DNA from: Pseudomonas cremoris
Lineage (GTDB): Bacteria; Pseudomonadota; Gammaproteobacteria; Pseudomonadales; Pseudomonadaceae
NCBI RefSeq assembly: GCF_014230465.1
Contig: NZ_JAAXCY010000012.1
Location: forward strand, 124,001 to 188,000
Direction: 5' to 3'
Length of the DNA: 64,000 nt
Below, piece after piece: positions 26,968 through 36,692 of this stretch (positions within the stretch are counted from its first letter, which is position 1; each line of letters opens with the position of its first letter). The notes under the pieces were generated by a model that made no database searches, was not told the DNA's origin, and worked only from the letters and a program-made list of their open reading frames with translations. The translations under genes were made by a program, and so were the position numbers.

Positions 26968-29259
26968 TCAGAGGTTTTCATAGCGATTCATATCCAAAAC
27001 CCCTTCTTCCACCGGCGAGGTTTCACGGATGTACTGCGATAAATCGTGGAAGTACTGCCAGAACAGCGGGTGGCTGCGGCGCACACCCCAGCGGTCGACT
27101 ATCTTTTCAAAGCGGTTGGCGTCCTTGGCCCGCTCCATCTGAGCCACAAACTCCGGCACTTCCTGGGCAGGAATGTTGAACATGAAGTTCGGGTAGCTGC
27201 TGAGTACGCCGGGGTAAATGGTCACGGTGTCCAGGCCAGGCTGATAGCGATAGGCCTCACCGAGCAGGAATGCCACGTTACTGTGGGCACGGTTGCGCAA
27301 CATGCTGTAGACCACGCGTTTGCCGCTGGTGGTTTCGATGCGCAGCAGGGTCGCTTCGGGCAATTGGTCAATGACCTTGAGCCCCGCCGCAGGGCGTGAA
27401 GTCAGGCGGCTCAGGGCCTGCTCGGCATCCTGCAACGCCGGATCGATGCCATCGCGTGAACAATAGGCGCCGCTGCAACGGTTGATCGGGTCCGGGCTGG
27501 CATTCAGGTCACCATAACGGGTGAGCAGTTGGTTGGCGAAATCACGCTTAGGGTCTTTTTCGTTCAGGTGCAGCCCCGTGGGCTTGTCATCGTCGATGGC
27601 CTCGTAATCCAGCCATAGCTTGAGTTTGCCGCTGTTCTGGTACCAGTCATCAAGGAAATCATCACGAGAATCTGCCGGCATCAGGCGCAGGAAGTTCTGC
27701 TCGGCGCCATTGCGGATCAGGTCGAAATACAGCCGGGTCTGGGCCTGGTGCGACACGTTGCCGAACACGTCAAAGTTCACCGCCAACTGATAATAGGTGC
27801 GCTCCAGCAACGGGTAGTCGAACAGCCACATCGTCTGCGGCACTTCACCGATCAGGCCTTTGGTCACAGAGGCGCTGTCGAAGTGGCGGAAGATAGTGAG
27901 CAAGGCGTTGTCGTTGCCGGCCCACAGGCTCGACCAACTCGGCGGTGGCACCTCTGCATAGCTGTCACGGCGCAGGGCCTCGTATTCATTGCGCTTGTCA
28001 CGGTAGGCCAGCCACAGGCTCAGCACACTGCCGACATCATCGTTCTGCCCCGGCATCGCCAGCAGCGGCGTGGCCTGGCCGCGATAGCGCGCATCGGTGA
28101 TGTAGAGGTCGTGATCCGGGTCTTGGAACAGGGTCCAGAAGTTGTCGCGGATCACGTCCGTGGCGATCTGCCCACGGCACACCGGCCCACGAATGAAGGT
28201 GCGCACGAAGTACTCGGCATTATCCAGCATGAACTGGTAGCGCGCCTTGGCCGGGATGGCTTCGAAAGTGTCGAACGGGTTGGCGCGGCGGCCCGGGCCG
28301 TAGCCCGGCAAGGCGTTGACCTGCCAATTACCGCTGTAGAACAGTTCTTTGATGCGGGCCATTTTCTCGGCACTGAACGGGTACGTGATGTGGGTCTTGT
28401 GCACGATCACGCCCTGCACGGGCCATAGGCGGTAGTAGACCTGGGTACCTGGGTCATCATTGGGACGACGTGTGGCGATCAGGTCTATCGGCTGGCCGCT
28501 CGGCGTGCGCGAGCGCACCCACTGGAAGAAATGCCCTGGCTCGCCGTTCTCGAAATAGATATGAGCGAGGAACAAGTGCTCGAACAACCAGCGTGCCACC
28601 AGGCTTTCCCGGGCACCGGGCTGGTTGAACAGATTTTCCCACTGCTGCACTTGCAGCGCTTCCTTGGCGCTCGGCGCCAGGCCTTGCTCATCAATCGGCG
28701 CACCGGACGCGAGCCAGCGTTGCAGCGTCTGGTATTGCTGGTCAGTCAGGCCGGTAACGGCCAGTGGCATGCCTTCCTTGGGATGGGCACCCGCGTAGGC
28801 ATTGAATTCGCCGGGCATGGCGCACATGTTTTCGCGGTTGAGGCCCAGTACGATCTCTTCGGGCAGTTTGGCATTGGGTGCCAGCGGGGCGTTGTGCCCC
28901 AGCTCCAGCATCCGCGCCATCAGTGCAGCCTGGCTGCCTTGGGCGTCCAGCACAGAGTAAAAGCCTTTTTGCTGCCAGGCCTGCTTGCCGAAGGCGTCGT
29001 AGAACAAGCGTGTTGTCGGCGTGGCCTTGCTGCGCTCGCCATCGTAGACCGGCATTTTGCTTGCACCCCGGGCCGCGCCTTCGGCACTGCCCAGGTTGAG
29101 CTGGCAGGCGGAGTCGTAGCAGGCATGGCAGGCCACGCATTTCTCGGTGAAGATGGGCTGGATGTCACGGGTATAAGAAATCGCAGGGGCGGACTCTTGT
29201 GCCTGTGCGGTGCTGGCGATCAAGGCCAGGACGGCGCTGATGATGAGGCGAAGTGACAT
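26968..29259 (-). CDS. cti: Fatty acid cis/trans isomerase
   Basis: 763 residues. A signal peptide (1-20, ...STAQA) is followed by a cytochrome-c type haem site CVACH at residues 41-45 within QPIFTEKCVACHACYDS. The remainder matches the Cti family of Pseudomonas and Vibrio, for example GPVCRGQIATDVIRDNFW. The periplasmic haem protein converts cis-unsaturated phospholipid acyl chains to trans under solvent, heat or osmotic shock, stiffening the membrane quickly. It is a single gene, divergent from metH across 167 bp. Regulation is thought to be mainly by membrane access rather than by transcription. Confidence 0.95.
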   Translation of the reverse strand: MSLRLIISAVLALIASTAQAQESAPAISYTRDIQPIFTEKCVACHACYDSACQLNLGSAEGAARGASKMPVYDGERSKATPTTRLFYDAFGKQAWQQKGFYSVLDAQGSQAALMARMLELGHNAPLAPNAKLPEEIVLGLNRENMCAMPGEFNAYAGAHPKEGMPLAVTGLTDQQYQTLQRWLASGAPIDEQGLAPSAKEALQVQQWENLFNQPGARESLVARWLFEHLFLAHIYFENGEPGHFFQWVRSRTPSGQPIDLIATRRPNDDPGTQVYYRLWPVQGVIVHKTHITYPFSAEKMARIKELFYSGNWQVNALPGYGPGRRANPFDTFEAIPAKARYQFMLDNAEYFVRTFIRGPVCRGQIATDVIRDNFWTLFQDPDHDLYITDARYRGQATPLLAMPGQNDDVGSVLSLWLAYRDKRNEYEALRRDSYAEVPPPSWSSLWAGNDNALLTIFRHFDSASVTKGLIGEVPQTMWLFDYPLLERTYYQLAVNFDVFGNVSHQAQTRLYFDLIRNGAEQNFLRLMPADSRDDFLDDWYQNSGKLKLWLDYEAIDDDKPTGLHLNEKDPKRDFANQLLTRYGDLNASPDPINRCSGAYCSRDGIDPALQDAEQALSRLTSRPAAGLKVIDQLPEATLLRIETTSGKRVVYSMLRNRAHSNVAFLLGEAYRYQPGLDTVTIYPGVLSSYPNFMFNIPAQEVPEFVAQMERAKDANRFEKIVDRWGVRRSHPLFWQYFHDLSQYIRETSPVEEGVLDMNRYENL

Positions 29260-29332
29260 GTATCCGGTCCCGATTCAATGCGTGCGCTGAAAAATTTGCC
29301 GGTGATTCTACCGGGCCACACCCTTGAACAAC

Positions 29333-29391
29333 ATGAACGATATTCATGCAAAACCTGCACATGCTCTAAATCGGCACAGGTTTGCTATGAT
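29333..29391 (+). promoter_or_regulatory. MetR-type operator and -10 element of metH
   Basis: ATGAACGATATTCAT (29333-29347) contains TGAA-N5-TTCA, the consensus MetR site, and is symmetrical. TATGAT at 29386-29391 is a good -10 with no clear -35 at 17 bp, as expected for an activated promoter. MetR with homocysteine would turn on metH. No metR gene is in the window. Confidence 0.6.
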
Positions 29392-29426
29392 TCACGCCCT
29401 CCGAAATGCCTGACCAGAGTAGTCCC

Positions 29427-32400
29427 ATGTCCGATCGTAGCGTTCGTCTGCAAGCCCTTCATCAAGCCCTCAAGGACCGTATCCTGATCCTCGACGGCGG
29501 TATGGGCACGATGATCCAGAGCTACAAACTGGAAGAAGTCGACTACCGTGGCAAACGCTTCGCCGACTGGCCAAGTGACGTCAAGGGTAACAACGACCTG
29601 CTGGTGATCACTCGTCCCGACGTGATCGGCGGCATCGAGAAAGCTTACCTGGATGCCGGTGCCGACATCCTCGAAACCAACACCTTCAACGCCACCCGCA
29701 TTTCCATGGCCGACTACGGCATGGAAGAACTGGCCTACGAATTAAACGTAGAAGGCGCACGCCTGGCGCGCAAGATTGCCGACGCCAAGACCCTGGAAAA
29801 CCCCGACAAGCCGCGCTTTGTCGCTGGCGTGCTCGGCCCAACCAGCCGCACGTGCTCGCTGTCGCCCGATGTGAACAACCCTGGCTACCGCAACGTGACC
29901 TTCGATGAGCTGGTGGAAAACTACACCGAAGCCACCAAAGGCCTGATCGAGGGCGGCGCCGACCTGATCCTGATCGAGACCATCTTCGACACCCTCAACG
30001 CCAAGGCCGCAATATTCGCCGTGCAAGGCGTGTTCGAAGAACTGAACATCGAACTGCCGATCATGATCTCCGGCACCATCACCGACGCCTCCGGCCGTAC
30101 CCTGTCGGGCCAGACCACCGAAGCGTTCTGGAACTCGGTTGCCCACGCCAAGCCGATTTCCGTAGGCCTGAACTGCGCCCTGGGCGCCAGCGAGCTGCGC
30201 CCGTACCTGGAAGAGTTGTCGAACAAGGCCAACACCCACGTCTCCGCACACCCGAACGCCGGACTGCCCAACGAATTCGGCGAGTACGACGAACTGCCCT
30301 CGGAAACCGCCAAGGTCATCGAAGAATTCGCGCAGAGCGGCTTCCTCAACATCGTCGGCGGCTGCTGCGGCACCACGCCGGGCCACATCGAAGCCATCGC
30401 CAAGGCCGTGGCCGGTTATGCGCCGCGCGTGATCCCGGATATCCCGAAGGCCTGCCGCCTGTCGGGCCTGGAGCCGTTCACCATCGATCGCAGCTCGTTG
30501 TTCGTCAACGTCGGCGAACGTACCAACATCACCGGCTCTGCCAAGTTCGCCCGCCTGATCCGTGAAGACAACTACACCGAAGCCCTGGAAGTCGCCCTGC
30601 AGCAGGTGGAAGCCGGCGCCCAGGTGATCGACATCAACATGGACGAAGGGATGCTGGATTCGAAGAAGGCCATGGTGACCTTCCTCAACCTGATTGCCGG
30701 CGAGCCGGACATCTCCCGTGTGCCGATCATGATCGACTCCTCCAAGTGGGACGTGATCGAGGCCGGCCTCAAGTGCATCCAGGGCAAGGGCATCGTCAAC
30801 TCCATCAGCATGAAGGAAGGTGTGGAGCAGTTCATTCACCACGCCAAGCTGTGCAAGCGCTATGGCGCTGCCGTGGTGGTAATGGCCTTCGATGAAGCTG
30901 GCCAGGCCGACACCGAAGCGCGCAAGAAGGAGATCTGCAAACGCTCCTACGACATCCTGGTGAACGAAGTCGGCTTCCCCCCGGAAGACATCATCTTCGA
31001 CCCGAACATCTTCGCGGTCGCCACCGGTATCGAAGAGCACAACAACTACGCCGTCGACTTCATCAATGCCTGTGCCTACATCCGTGACGAGCTGCCGTAC
31101 GCGCTGAGCTCCGGCGGCGTGTCCAACGTGTCGTTCTCGTTCCGGGGCAACAACCCGGTGCGTGAAGCGATCCACTCGGTGTTCCTGCTGTACGCGATCC
31201 GCAATGGCTTGACCATGGGCATCGTCAACGCTGGCCAGCTGGAGATCTACGACCAGATCCCGGCCGAGCTGCGTGACGCCGTGGAAGACGTGGTTCTTAA
31301 CCGCACCCCGGAAGGCACCGACGCCCTCCTCGCCATCGCCGACAAGTACAAGGGCGACGGCAGCGTAAAAGAAGCCGAGACCGAAGAATGGCGCGGCTGG
31401 GAAGTGAACAAGCGCCTGGAACACGCGCTGGTCAAGGGCATCACTACCCACATCGTCGAAGACACCGAGGAGTCCCGCCAGTCGTTCGCGCGCCCGATCG
31501 AAGTGATCGAAGGCCCGCTGATGTCTGGCATGAACATCGTCGGCGACCTGTTTGGCGCGGGCAAAATGTTCCTGCCGCAAGTGGTGAAGTCTGCCCGAGT
31601 GATGAAGCAGGCCGTGGCCCACTTGATCCCGTTCATCGAGCTGGAAAAAGGCGACAAGCCGGAAGCCAAGGGCAAGATCCTGATGGCCACCGTAAAAGGC
31701 GACGTGCATGACATCGGCAAGAACATTGTCGGCGTGGTGCTGGGTTGCAACGGCTATGACATCGTCGATTTGGGCGTGATGGTGCCGGCTGAGAAGATCC
31801 TGCAGGTGGCCAAGGAGCAGAAGTGCGACATCATCGGGCTGTCCGGCCTGATTACGCCTTCCCTGGATGAAATGGTGCACGTAGCCCGTGAAATGCAGCG
31901 CCAGGACTTCCACCTGCCGCTGATGATCGGTGGCGCCACCACTTCCAAGGCCCACACGGCGGTGAAGATCGAGCCCAAGTACAGCAACGATGCCGTGGTG
32001 TATGTCACCGACGCCTCCCGCGCGGTCGGCGTTGCCACCCAACTGCTGTCCAAGGAACTCAAAGCTGGCTTTGTGGAACGTACCCGCGAGGAATACGTGG
32101 AAGTGCGTGAGCGCACCGCCAACCGCAGCGCCCGTACCGAACGCCTGAGCTACCCGGCGGCCATCGCCAAGAAACCGCAGTTCGACTGGAGCACCTACAC
32201 CCCGGTCACGCCAACCTTTACCGGTGCCAAGGTGCTGGACAATATCGACCTCAAGGTGCTGGCCGAGTACATCGACTGGACGCCGTTCTTTATTTCCTGG
32301 GACCTGGCGGGCAAATTCCCACGCATCCTCGAGGACGAAGTGGTCGGTGAAGCCGCCACCGCGCTGTACGCCGACGCCCAGGAAATGCTCGCCAAGCTGA

Positions 32401-33137
32401 TCGATGAAAAACTCATCAGTGCACGTGCAGTGTTCGGTTTCTGGCCGACCAACCAAGTGCAGGATGATGACCTGGAAGTCTACGGCGACGATGGCCAGCC
32501 AATTGCCAAGCTGCATCACTTGCGCCAGCAGATCATCAAGACCGACGGCAAGCCGAACTTTTCCCTGGCCGACTTCGTGGCGCCCAAGGACAGCGGCGTG
32601 ACCGACTACATCGGTGGTTTTATCACCACCGCCGGCATCGGCGCCGAAGAAGTGGCCAAGGCTTACCAGGACGCGGGCGACGACTACAACTCGATCATGG
32701 TCAAGGCCCTGGCCGACCGCCTGGCCGAAGCCTGCGCCGAGTGGCTGCACCAGCAAGTGCGTAAAGACTACTGGGGTTACGCCAAGGACGAGCAACTGGA
32801 CAACGAGGCGCTGATCAAGGAGCAGTACAGCGGCATCCGCCCTGCCCCCGGCTACCCCGCGTGCCCGGACCACACCGAGAAAGGCGCGTTGTTCCAATTG
32901 CTCGATCCCGAAGCCCGCGAAATGCAAGCCGGCCGCAGCGGCGTGTTCCTCACCGAGCACTACGCGATGTTCCCGGCCGCGGCCGTCAGCGGCTGGTACT
33001 TCGCCCACCCACAGGCGCAGTACTTTGCCGTGGGCAAGGTCGACAAGGACCAGGTGGCGAGCTACACCGCGCGCAAAGGCCAGGACTTGAGCGTGACCGA
33101 GCGTTGGCTGGCGCCGAACCTGGGGTACGACAACTAA
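29427..33137 (+). CDS. metH: Methionine synthase, cobalamin-dependent
   Basis: 1236 residues from ATG 29427 ([20 protein letters not shown]); seven earlier codons are open. The homocysteine domain has zinc cysteines Cys250 (GLNCALGA) and Cys313-Cys314 (GGCCGTTP). A folate (pterin-binding) domain follows from about 355, with [10 protein letters not shown]. The B12 module has DVHDIG at 759-764, where His761 is the lower axial cobalt ligand. The activation domain closes with [12 protein letters not shown]. It transfers methyl from methyl-tetrahydrofolate to homocysteine. It is monocistronic with a MetR-like site upstream. It uses the cofactor made by the nearby cob genes. Confidence 0.98.
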   Translation: MSDRSVRLQALHQALKDRILILDGGMGTMIQSYKLEEVDYRGKRFADWPSDVKGNNDLLVITRPDVIGGIEKAYLDAGADILETNTFNATRISMADYGMEELAYELNVEGARLARKIADAKTLENPDKPRFVAGVLGPTSRTCSLSPDVNNPGYRNVTFDELVENYTEATKGLIEGGADLILIETIFDTLNAKAAIFAVQGVFEELNIELPIMISGTITDASGRTLSGQTTEAFWNSVAHAKPISVGLNCALGASELRPYLEELSNKANTHVSAHPNAGLPNEFGEYDELPSETAKVIEEFAQSGFLNIVGGCCGTTPGHIEAIAKAVAGYAPRVIPDIPKACRLSGLEPFTIDRSSLFVNVGERTNITGSAKFARLIREDNYTEALEVALQQVEAGAQVIDINMDEGMLDSKKAMVTFLNLIAGEPDISRVPIMIDSSKWDVIEAGLKCIQGKGIVNSISMKEGVEQFIHHAKLCKRYGAAVVVMAFDEAGQADTEARKKEICKRSYDILVNEVGFPPEDIIFDPNIFAVATGIEEHNNYAVDFINACAYIRDELPYALSSGGVSNVSFSFRGNNPVREAIHSVFLLYAIRNGLTMGIVNAGQLEIYDQIPAELRDAVEDVVLNRTPEGTDALLAIADKYKGDGSVKEAETEEWRGWEVNKRLEHALVKGITTHIVEDTEESRQSFARPIEVIEGPLMSGMNIVGDLFGAGKMFLPQVVKSARVMKQAVAHLIPFIELEKGDKPEAKGKILMATVKGDVHDIGKNIVGVVLGCNGYDIVDLGVMVPAEKILQVAKEQKCDIIGLSGLITPSLDEMVHVAREMQRQDFHLPLMIGGATTSKAHTAVKIEPKYSNDAVVYVTDASRAVGVATQLLSKELKAGFVERTREEYVEVRERTANRSARTERLSYPAAIAKKPQFDWSTYTPVTPTFTGAKVLDNIDLKVLAEYIDWTPFFISWDLAGKFPRILEDEVVGEAATALYADAQEMLAKLIDEKLISARAVFGFWPTNQVQDDDLEVYGDDGQPIAKLHHLRQQIIKTDGKPNFSLADFVAPKDSGVTDYIGGFITTAGIGAEEVAKAYQDAGDDYNSIMVKALADRLAEACAEWLHQQVRKDYWGYAKDEQLDNEALIKEQYSGIRPAPGYPACPDHTEKGALFQLLDPEAREMQAGRSGVFLTEHYAMFPAAAVSGWYFAHPQAQYFAVGKVDKDQVASYTARKGQDLSVTERWLAPNLGYDN

Positions 33138-33158
33138 CCCGCCGACACCGCCGCTTCT

Positions 33159-33291
33159 GTAGTGAGCGGGCTTGCCCCGCGCTGGGTGGCGAAGCCGCCC
33201 TAAACCCAAACATCGCGGTGTTTCAGGAATACCGAGGTGTCTGGATTTGGGGTGGCTTCGCCACCCAACGCGGGGCAAGCCAGCTCACTAC
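33159..33291. repeat. Long imperfect inverted repeat downstream of metH
   Basis: GTAGTGAGCGGGCTTGCCCC on the left is matched by GGGGCAAGCCAGCTCACTAC on the right. The inner parts GGGTGGCGAAGCC and GGCTTCGCCACCC pair as well, around a ~47-bp centre. It is a REP/BIME-like element of the type scattered in P. fluorescens genomes and may also limit 3' decay of the metH transcript. Confidence 0.8.
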
Positions 33292-33335
33292 ACGTCGGCT
33301 ATGCTGTCTCTCACACACCTTGTGTCGAGGGATGT

Positions 33336-33554
33336 ATGGACGATCCAGTCAACAACAAGCCCCCTACCTTCTGGCAGATGCTCCACAGCGTCATGGCCGC
33401 CGCCTTTGGCGTGCAGAGTGGCAAGAACCGCGCCCGCGACTTTACCCACGGCAAGCCCAGCCACTTTGTGATCCTGGGTATTGTGTTCACGGCGGTATTT
33501 GCACTCACGCTATTCGGCATTGTGCAGTTGGTGCTGCACGTTGCCGGCGTCTAG
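33336..33554 (+). CDS. DUF2970 small membrane protein
   Basis: 72 residues: MDDPVNNKPPTFWQMLHSVM, a short loop with FGVQSGKNRARDF, and a single C-terminal membrane span (FVILGIVFTAVFALTLFGIVQ). Both the WQMLHSVMAAAFGVQ helix and the terminal span fit DUF2970, a small inner-membrane family of unknown function. GAGGG is at about 5 nt. The stop overlaps the converging binding-protein gene by 4 nt. It begins shortly after the long inverted repeat. Confidence 0.85.
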   Translation: MDDPVNNKPPTFWQMLHSVMAAAFGVQSGKNRARDFTHGKPSHFVILGIVFTAVFALTLFGIVQLVLHVAGV

Positions 33555-34612
33555 CGCAGCAACAGCTGCAGGCTGAACGGATAGCGATAGGATGCCGGCT
33601 TGCCCACTGCGGACAACGCGCGAAAGTCCACGGGAGTCATTGGCTGCAGTAAACGTCGTGCCTGGGCGGCATCGATCAGCTGGAACAAGGCCTCTTTGCG
33701 GTCCCGTCCCCCTAACGCGCCGATGTCCAGGCCCTTGGCATCATCGTTGATCAACACCATCGCCCACCCGCCCAGGGTGAAATGCCCTGCGACCAACGTT
33801 GTCAGCCGCCCATCCAGGCGCGCTTGCAACACTTCTGGAGGGCTGTTGACCGCACTGAACAACGCGTCTTTGCCCGGCACCCGCCCCGCCTCTTGCAACG
33901 CCTGCATGGCACCCAGCGCCATCTCGTCGTTGGCTGACCAGACTAACGCGGTTTGCGGGTAGCGATTGAACAGCTGCGCGGCTTGCTCGAGCGCCCGTTG
34001 GCGGCTCCACTCCCCGTATACCAACTGGCGCAGGCGCACTTCGGGATGCTCGGCCAATGCACGGTGCAAGCCTTGCTCCCGCAACTGCGCGGCGGGGGTG
34101 TTCTTGACGCCGGAGAACGCCAGCAGGTCAATGGACTGGCCAGGCGCGAGCTGGCCGTGCTGGCGCAGCAGGTCGGTTAGCATCAGGTAGCCGGCGTCTT
34201 CGTCGTTGGCCACTAGGCTGCCAACCCAAGTGGCGTCCTTGCCGAGCAATTGCACTTGGTCGGTGGTCAACGCGTTGTTGACGATCATTAACTTGACCCC
34301 ACTGCCCTGGGCCATCCGCAGGATCTGCGGCGCGACGTATTGCTCGTTCACCAGCACCAGGTAATCGGGCCGACTACTGCCTTGTAGCGCTTCGCGGGCC
34401 TGGGCCAACGTTGTATGTGCATCGCGCTCGGAGTAGCGCACGCGCAAATCCAGGCCGAGGTCCTTGGCGGCGGCCTGCATGAATTGCGCGTAACTGACCC
34501 AGAAGGTTTCCGTCGACATGCCAGGGTTGAGAAACACCACCGACGTCGCGTGAGCCATCGCTCCGTACGCCGCCCCCAGCAACCACATACACGTAATCAG
34601 AACCTTCAACAT
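33551..34612 (-). CDS. Periplasmic substrate-binding protein, sugar-type (orphan)
   Basis: 353 residues from ATG 34612 (MLKVLITCMWLLGAAYGAMA), giving a clean signal peptide. The mature protein has the periplasmic-binding-protein type 1 fold: SVVFLNPGMSTETFWV, an ARxALQGSSRPDYLVLVN strand and VWSANDEMALGAMQAL, as in ribose or autoinducer-2-binding relatives. There is no permease or ATPase gene beside it, so it may feed a sensor or a transporter elsewhere. The ligand is unknown. Its stop overlaps the DUF2970 stop on the other strand by 4 nt. Confidence 0.85.
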   Translation of the reverse strand: MLKVLITCMWLLGAAYGAMAHATSVVFLNPGMSTETFWVSYAQFMQAAAKDLGLDLRVRYSERDAHTTLAQAREALQGSSRPDYLVLVNEQYVAPQILRMAQGSGVKLMIVNNALTTDQVQLLGKDATWVGSLVANDEDAGYLMLTDLLRQHGQLAPGQSIDLLAFSGVKNTPAAQLREQGLHRALAEHPEVRLRQLVYGEWSRQRALEQAAQLFNRYPQTALVWSANDEMALGAMQALQEAGRVPGKDALFSAVNSPPEVLQARLDGRLTTLVAGHFTLGGWAMVLINDDAKGLDIGALGGRDRKEALFQLIDAAQARRLLQPMTPVDFRALSAVGKPASYRYPFSLQLLLR

Positions 34613-34686
34613 GGTGTTCAAGCCTTGAGTATTGACCGCCATGATAGTGGCATTGCGACAGTCAATCGAGGCTCAATCAGCCAGTT

Positions 34687-34800
34687 TTATTGGTGGCTAA
34701 CCCAGAACACCGCAGTTCCCACCACCAGGATTATCAGGAACAGAATGGCCCAGGCGTCCACGGTACTGTCGGGTTTACGGGCTTTGGTTGAATTGCTCAT
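34687..34800 (-). CDS. 37-residue single-span membrane microprotein
   Basis: MSNSTKARKPDSTVDAWAIL, then FLIILVVGTAVFWVSHQ: a short basic, polar head and one hydrophobic helix that runs almost to the C-terminus. AAGAGGCG lies directly upstream of the ATG. The frame is open further upstream, but only with implausible residues. The size and topology (head inside, helix across the inner membrane) suggest a partner or regulator of a membrane complex. It is divergent from cysI across 233 bp, in which a Fur-like motif occurs. No family is recognised with confidence. Confidence 0.65.
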   Translation of the reverse strand: MSNSTKARKPDSTVDAWAILFLIILVVGTAVFWVSHQ

Positions 34801-34891
34801 CGCATCGCCTCTTATCGGTTTTATAGGTGACTGCATCAAGACTCGATCACAGTAAAGTTCATGATTGTCCGCGTGACAAATGTGGGTATCG

Positions 34892-34934
34892 CGAGAATCA
34901 GTCTCATTAGTCAATTTGGTTATTTGCATATACT
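34892..34934. promoter_or_regulatory. Fur-like box and -10 element in the cysI upstream region
   Basis: GAGAATCAGTCTCATTAG (34893-34910) reads AATGAGACTGATTCTC on the other strand, close to the inverted core of the Fur consensus (13 of 19 by my alignment). TATACT at 34929-34934 would serve as a -10 for cysI. CysB control is expected for this gene, but I cannot place a CysB site. Confidence 0.4.
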
Positions 34935-35033
34935 CAAACATCACTTTTGCGCATAAACGCAAACTGGTATCGTGCGCCGGCTCCGTTGGGAGTGCGCGGC
35001 CGTGCGCGCAGATTTGCCGAGAACAGGACCTAT

Positions 35034-36692
35034 ATGTACGTATACGACGAATACGATCAGCGCATCATCGAGGACCGCGTCAAGCAGTTCCGTGATCAGA
35101 CCCGACGCTACCTAGCAGGTGAACTGAGCGAAGAAGAGTTCCGCCCTCTGCGCCTGCAAAATGGCCTTTATGTTCAGCGCTTTGCGCCGATGCTGCGGGT
35201 TGCCGTTCCCTATGGCCAACTGACTGCTCGCCAGACGCGCATGATGGCCAAGATTGCCCGAGACTTCGACAAGGGTTATGCCCACATCAGTACCCGCCAG
35301 AACGTGCAGTTCAACTGGCCGGCGCTGGAAGATGTGCCGGATATCCTGGCTGAACTGGCCACCGTGCAGATGCACGCCATTCAGACCAGCGGTAACTGCC
35401 TGCGCAACGTGACCACCGATCAATTCGCTGGCGTTGCCGCCGACGAGTTGATCGACCCACGCCCGTGGTGCGAAATCGTCCGTCAGTGGACCACCTTCCA
35501 CCCGGAGTTCGCCTACCTGCCACGTAAGTTCAAGATCGCCATCAATGGCTCGACCTCGGACCGTGCGGCCATCGAAGTACACGATATCGGCCTGGAGCCG
35601 GTGTACAACGAAGCGGGCGAGTTGGGTTTCCGTGTCTTGGTGGGTGGCGGCCTTGGCCGTACCCCGGTGGTCGGCGCCTTCATCAACGAGTTCCTGCCGT
35701 GGCAGGACCTGTTGAGCTACCTCGACGCCATCCTGCGGGTCTACAACCGCTATGGCCGTCGTGACAACAAGTACAAGGCCCGGATCAAGATCCTGGTCAA
35801 GGCACTGACCCCTGAGGTGTTCGCCCAGAAGGTCGACGCCGAGATGGAACACCTGCGCGGCGGCCAGACCACCCTGACCGAAGCCGAAGTACACCGCGTC
35901 GCCAAGCACTTCGTCGACCCTGAGTACAAGGCCCTGAGCAATCAGGACGCGGAGCTCGCAGCCCTCGACCTGGAACACCCAGGTTTTGCCCGCTGGCGTG
36001 GCCGCAACACCCTGGCCCACAAGAAGCCAGGCTACGTTGCCGTGACCCTGTCGCTGAAACCGACCGGTGTTGCCCCAGGCGATATCACCGACAAGCAGCT
36101 GGATGCTGTCGCCGACCTGGCCGATCGCTACAGCTTCGGCCAACTGCGCACTTCCCACGAGCAGAACATCATTCTGGCGGACGTTGAGCAGAGCCAACTG
36201 TTCACCCTGTGGGGCGAACTGCGCGAAGGCGGTTTCGCCACGCCGAATATCGGCCTGCTGACCGACATCATCTGCTGCCCGGGTGGCGACTTCTGCTCCC
36301 TGGCCAACGCCAAGTCGATCCCGATTGCCGAATCGATCCAGCGCCGTTTCGACGACCTGGACTACCTGTTCGACATTGGCGAGCTGGACCTGAACATCTC
36401 CGGTTGCATGAACGCCTGTGGTCACCACCACGTCGGCCACATCGGCATCCTGGGCGTGGACAAGAAAGGCGAAGAATTCTACCAAGTGTCCCTGGGTGGC
36501 AGCGCCAGCCGCGATGCGAGCCTGGGCAAGATCCTCGGCCCGTCCTTCGCCCAGGAAGCCATGCCCGAGGTGATCGGCAAACTGATTGATGTGTACATCG
36601 AACAGCGCACCGAAGATGAGCGTTTCATCGACACCTACCAGCGCATCGGCATTGACCTGTTCAAGGAGCGCGTCTATGCAGCGAATCATTAA
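35034..36692 (+). CDS. cysI: Assimilatory sulfite reductase, haemoprotein (ferredoxin-type)
   Basis: 552 residues from ATG 35034 (MYVYDEYDQRIIEDRVKQFR), with AGGA 6 nt upstream; 29 earlier codons are open but lack a site. Two ferredoxin-like and two sirohaem domains are present. Cluster ligands are Cys415-x5-Cys421 (CPGGDFC) and Cys458-x3-Cys462 (CMNAC), bridging 4Fe-4S and sirohaem. It reduces sulfite to sulfide with six electrons for cysteine synthesis. Pseudomonas uses this single-chain form without CysJ. The next gene overlaps its end by 17 nt, so both are co-expressed. Confidence 0.95.
   Translation: MYVYDEYDQRIIEDRVKQFRDQTRRYLAGELSEEEFRPLRLQNGLYVQRFAPMLRVAVPYGQLTARQTRMMAKIARDFDKGYAHISTRQNVQFNWPALEDVPDILAELATVQMHAIQTSGNCLRNVTTDQFAGVAADELIDPRPWCEIVRQWTTFHPEFAYLPRKFKIAINGSTSDRAAIEVHDIGLEPVYNEAGELGFRVLVGGGLGRTPVVGAFINEFLPWQDLLSYLDAILRVYNRYGRRDNKYKARIKILVKALTPEVFAQKVDAEMEHLRGGQTTLTEAEVHRVAKHFVDPEYKALSNQDAELAALDLEHPGFARWRGRNTLAHKKPGYVAVTLSLKPTGVAPGDITDKQLDAVADLADRYSFGQLRTSHEQNIILADVEQSQLFTLWGELREGGFATPNIGLLTDIICCPGGDFCSLANAKSIPIAESIQRRFDDLDYLFDIGELDLNISGCMNACGHHHVGHIGILGVDKKGEEFYQVSLGGSASRDASLGKILGPSFAQEAMPEVIGKLIDVYIEQRTEDERFIDTYQRIGIDLFKERVYAANH

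Noticed and set aside
29742..33278. 1178-codon open frame antisense to metH
   Set aside because: It is the shadow of a highly expressed GC-rich gene: its residues are dominated by His, Gly, Val and Asp of no known family, and metH itself has all catalytic residues and a promoter.
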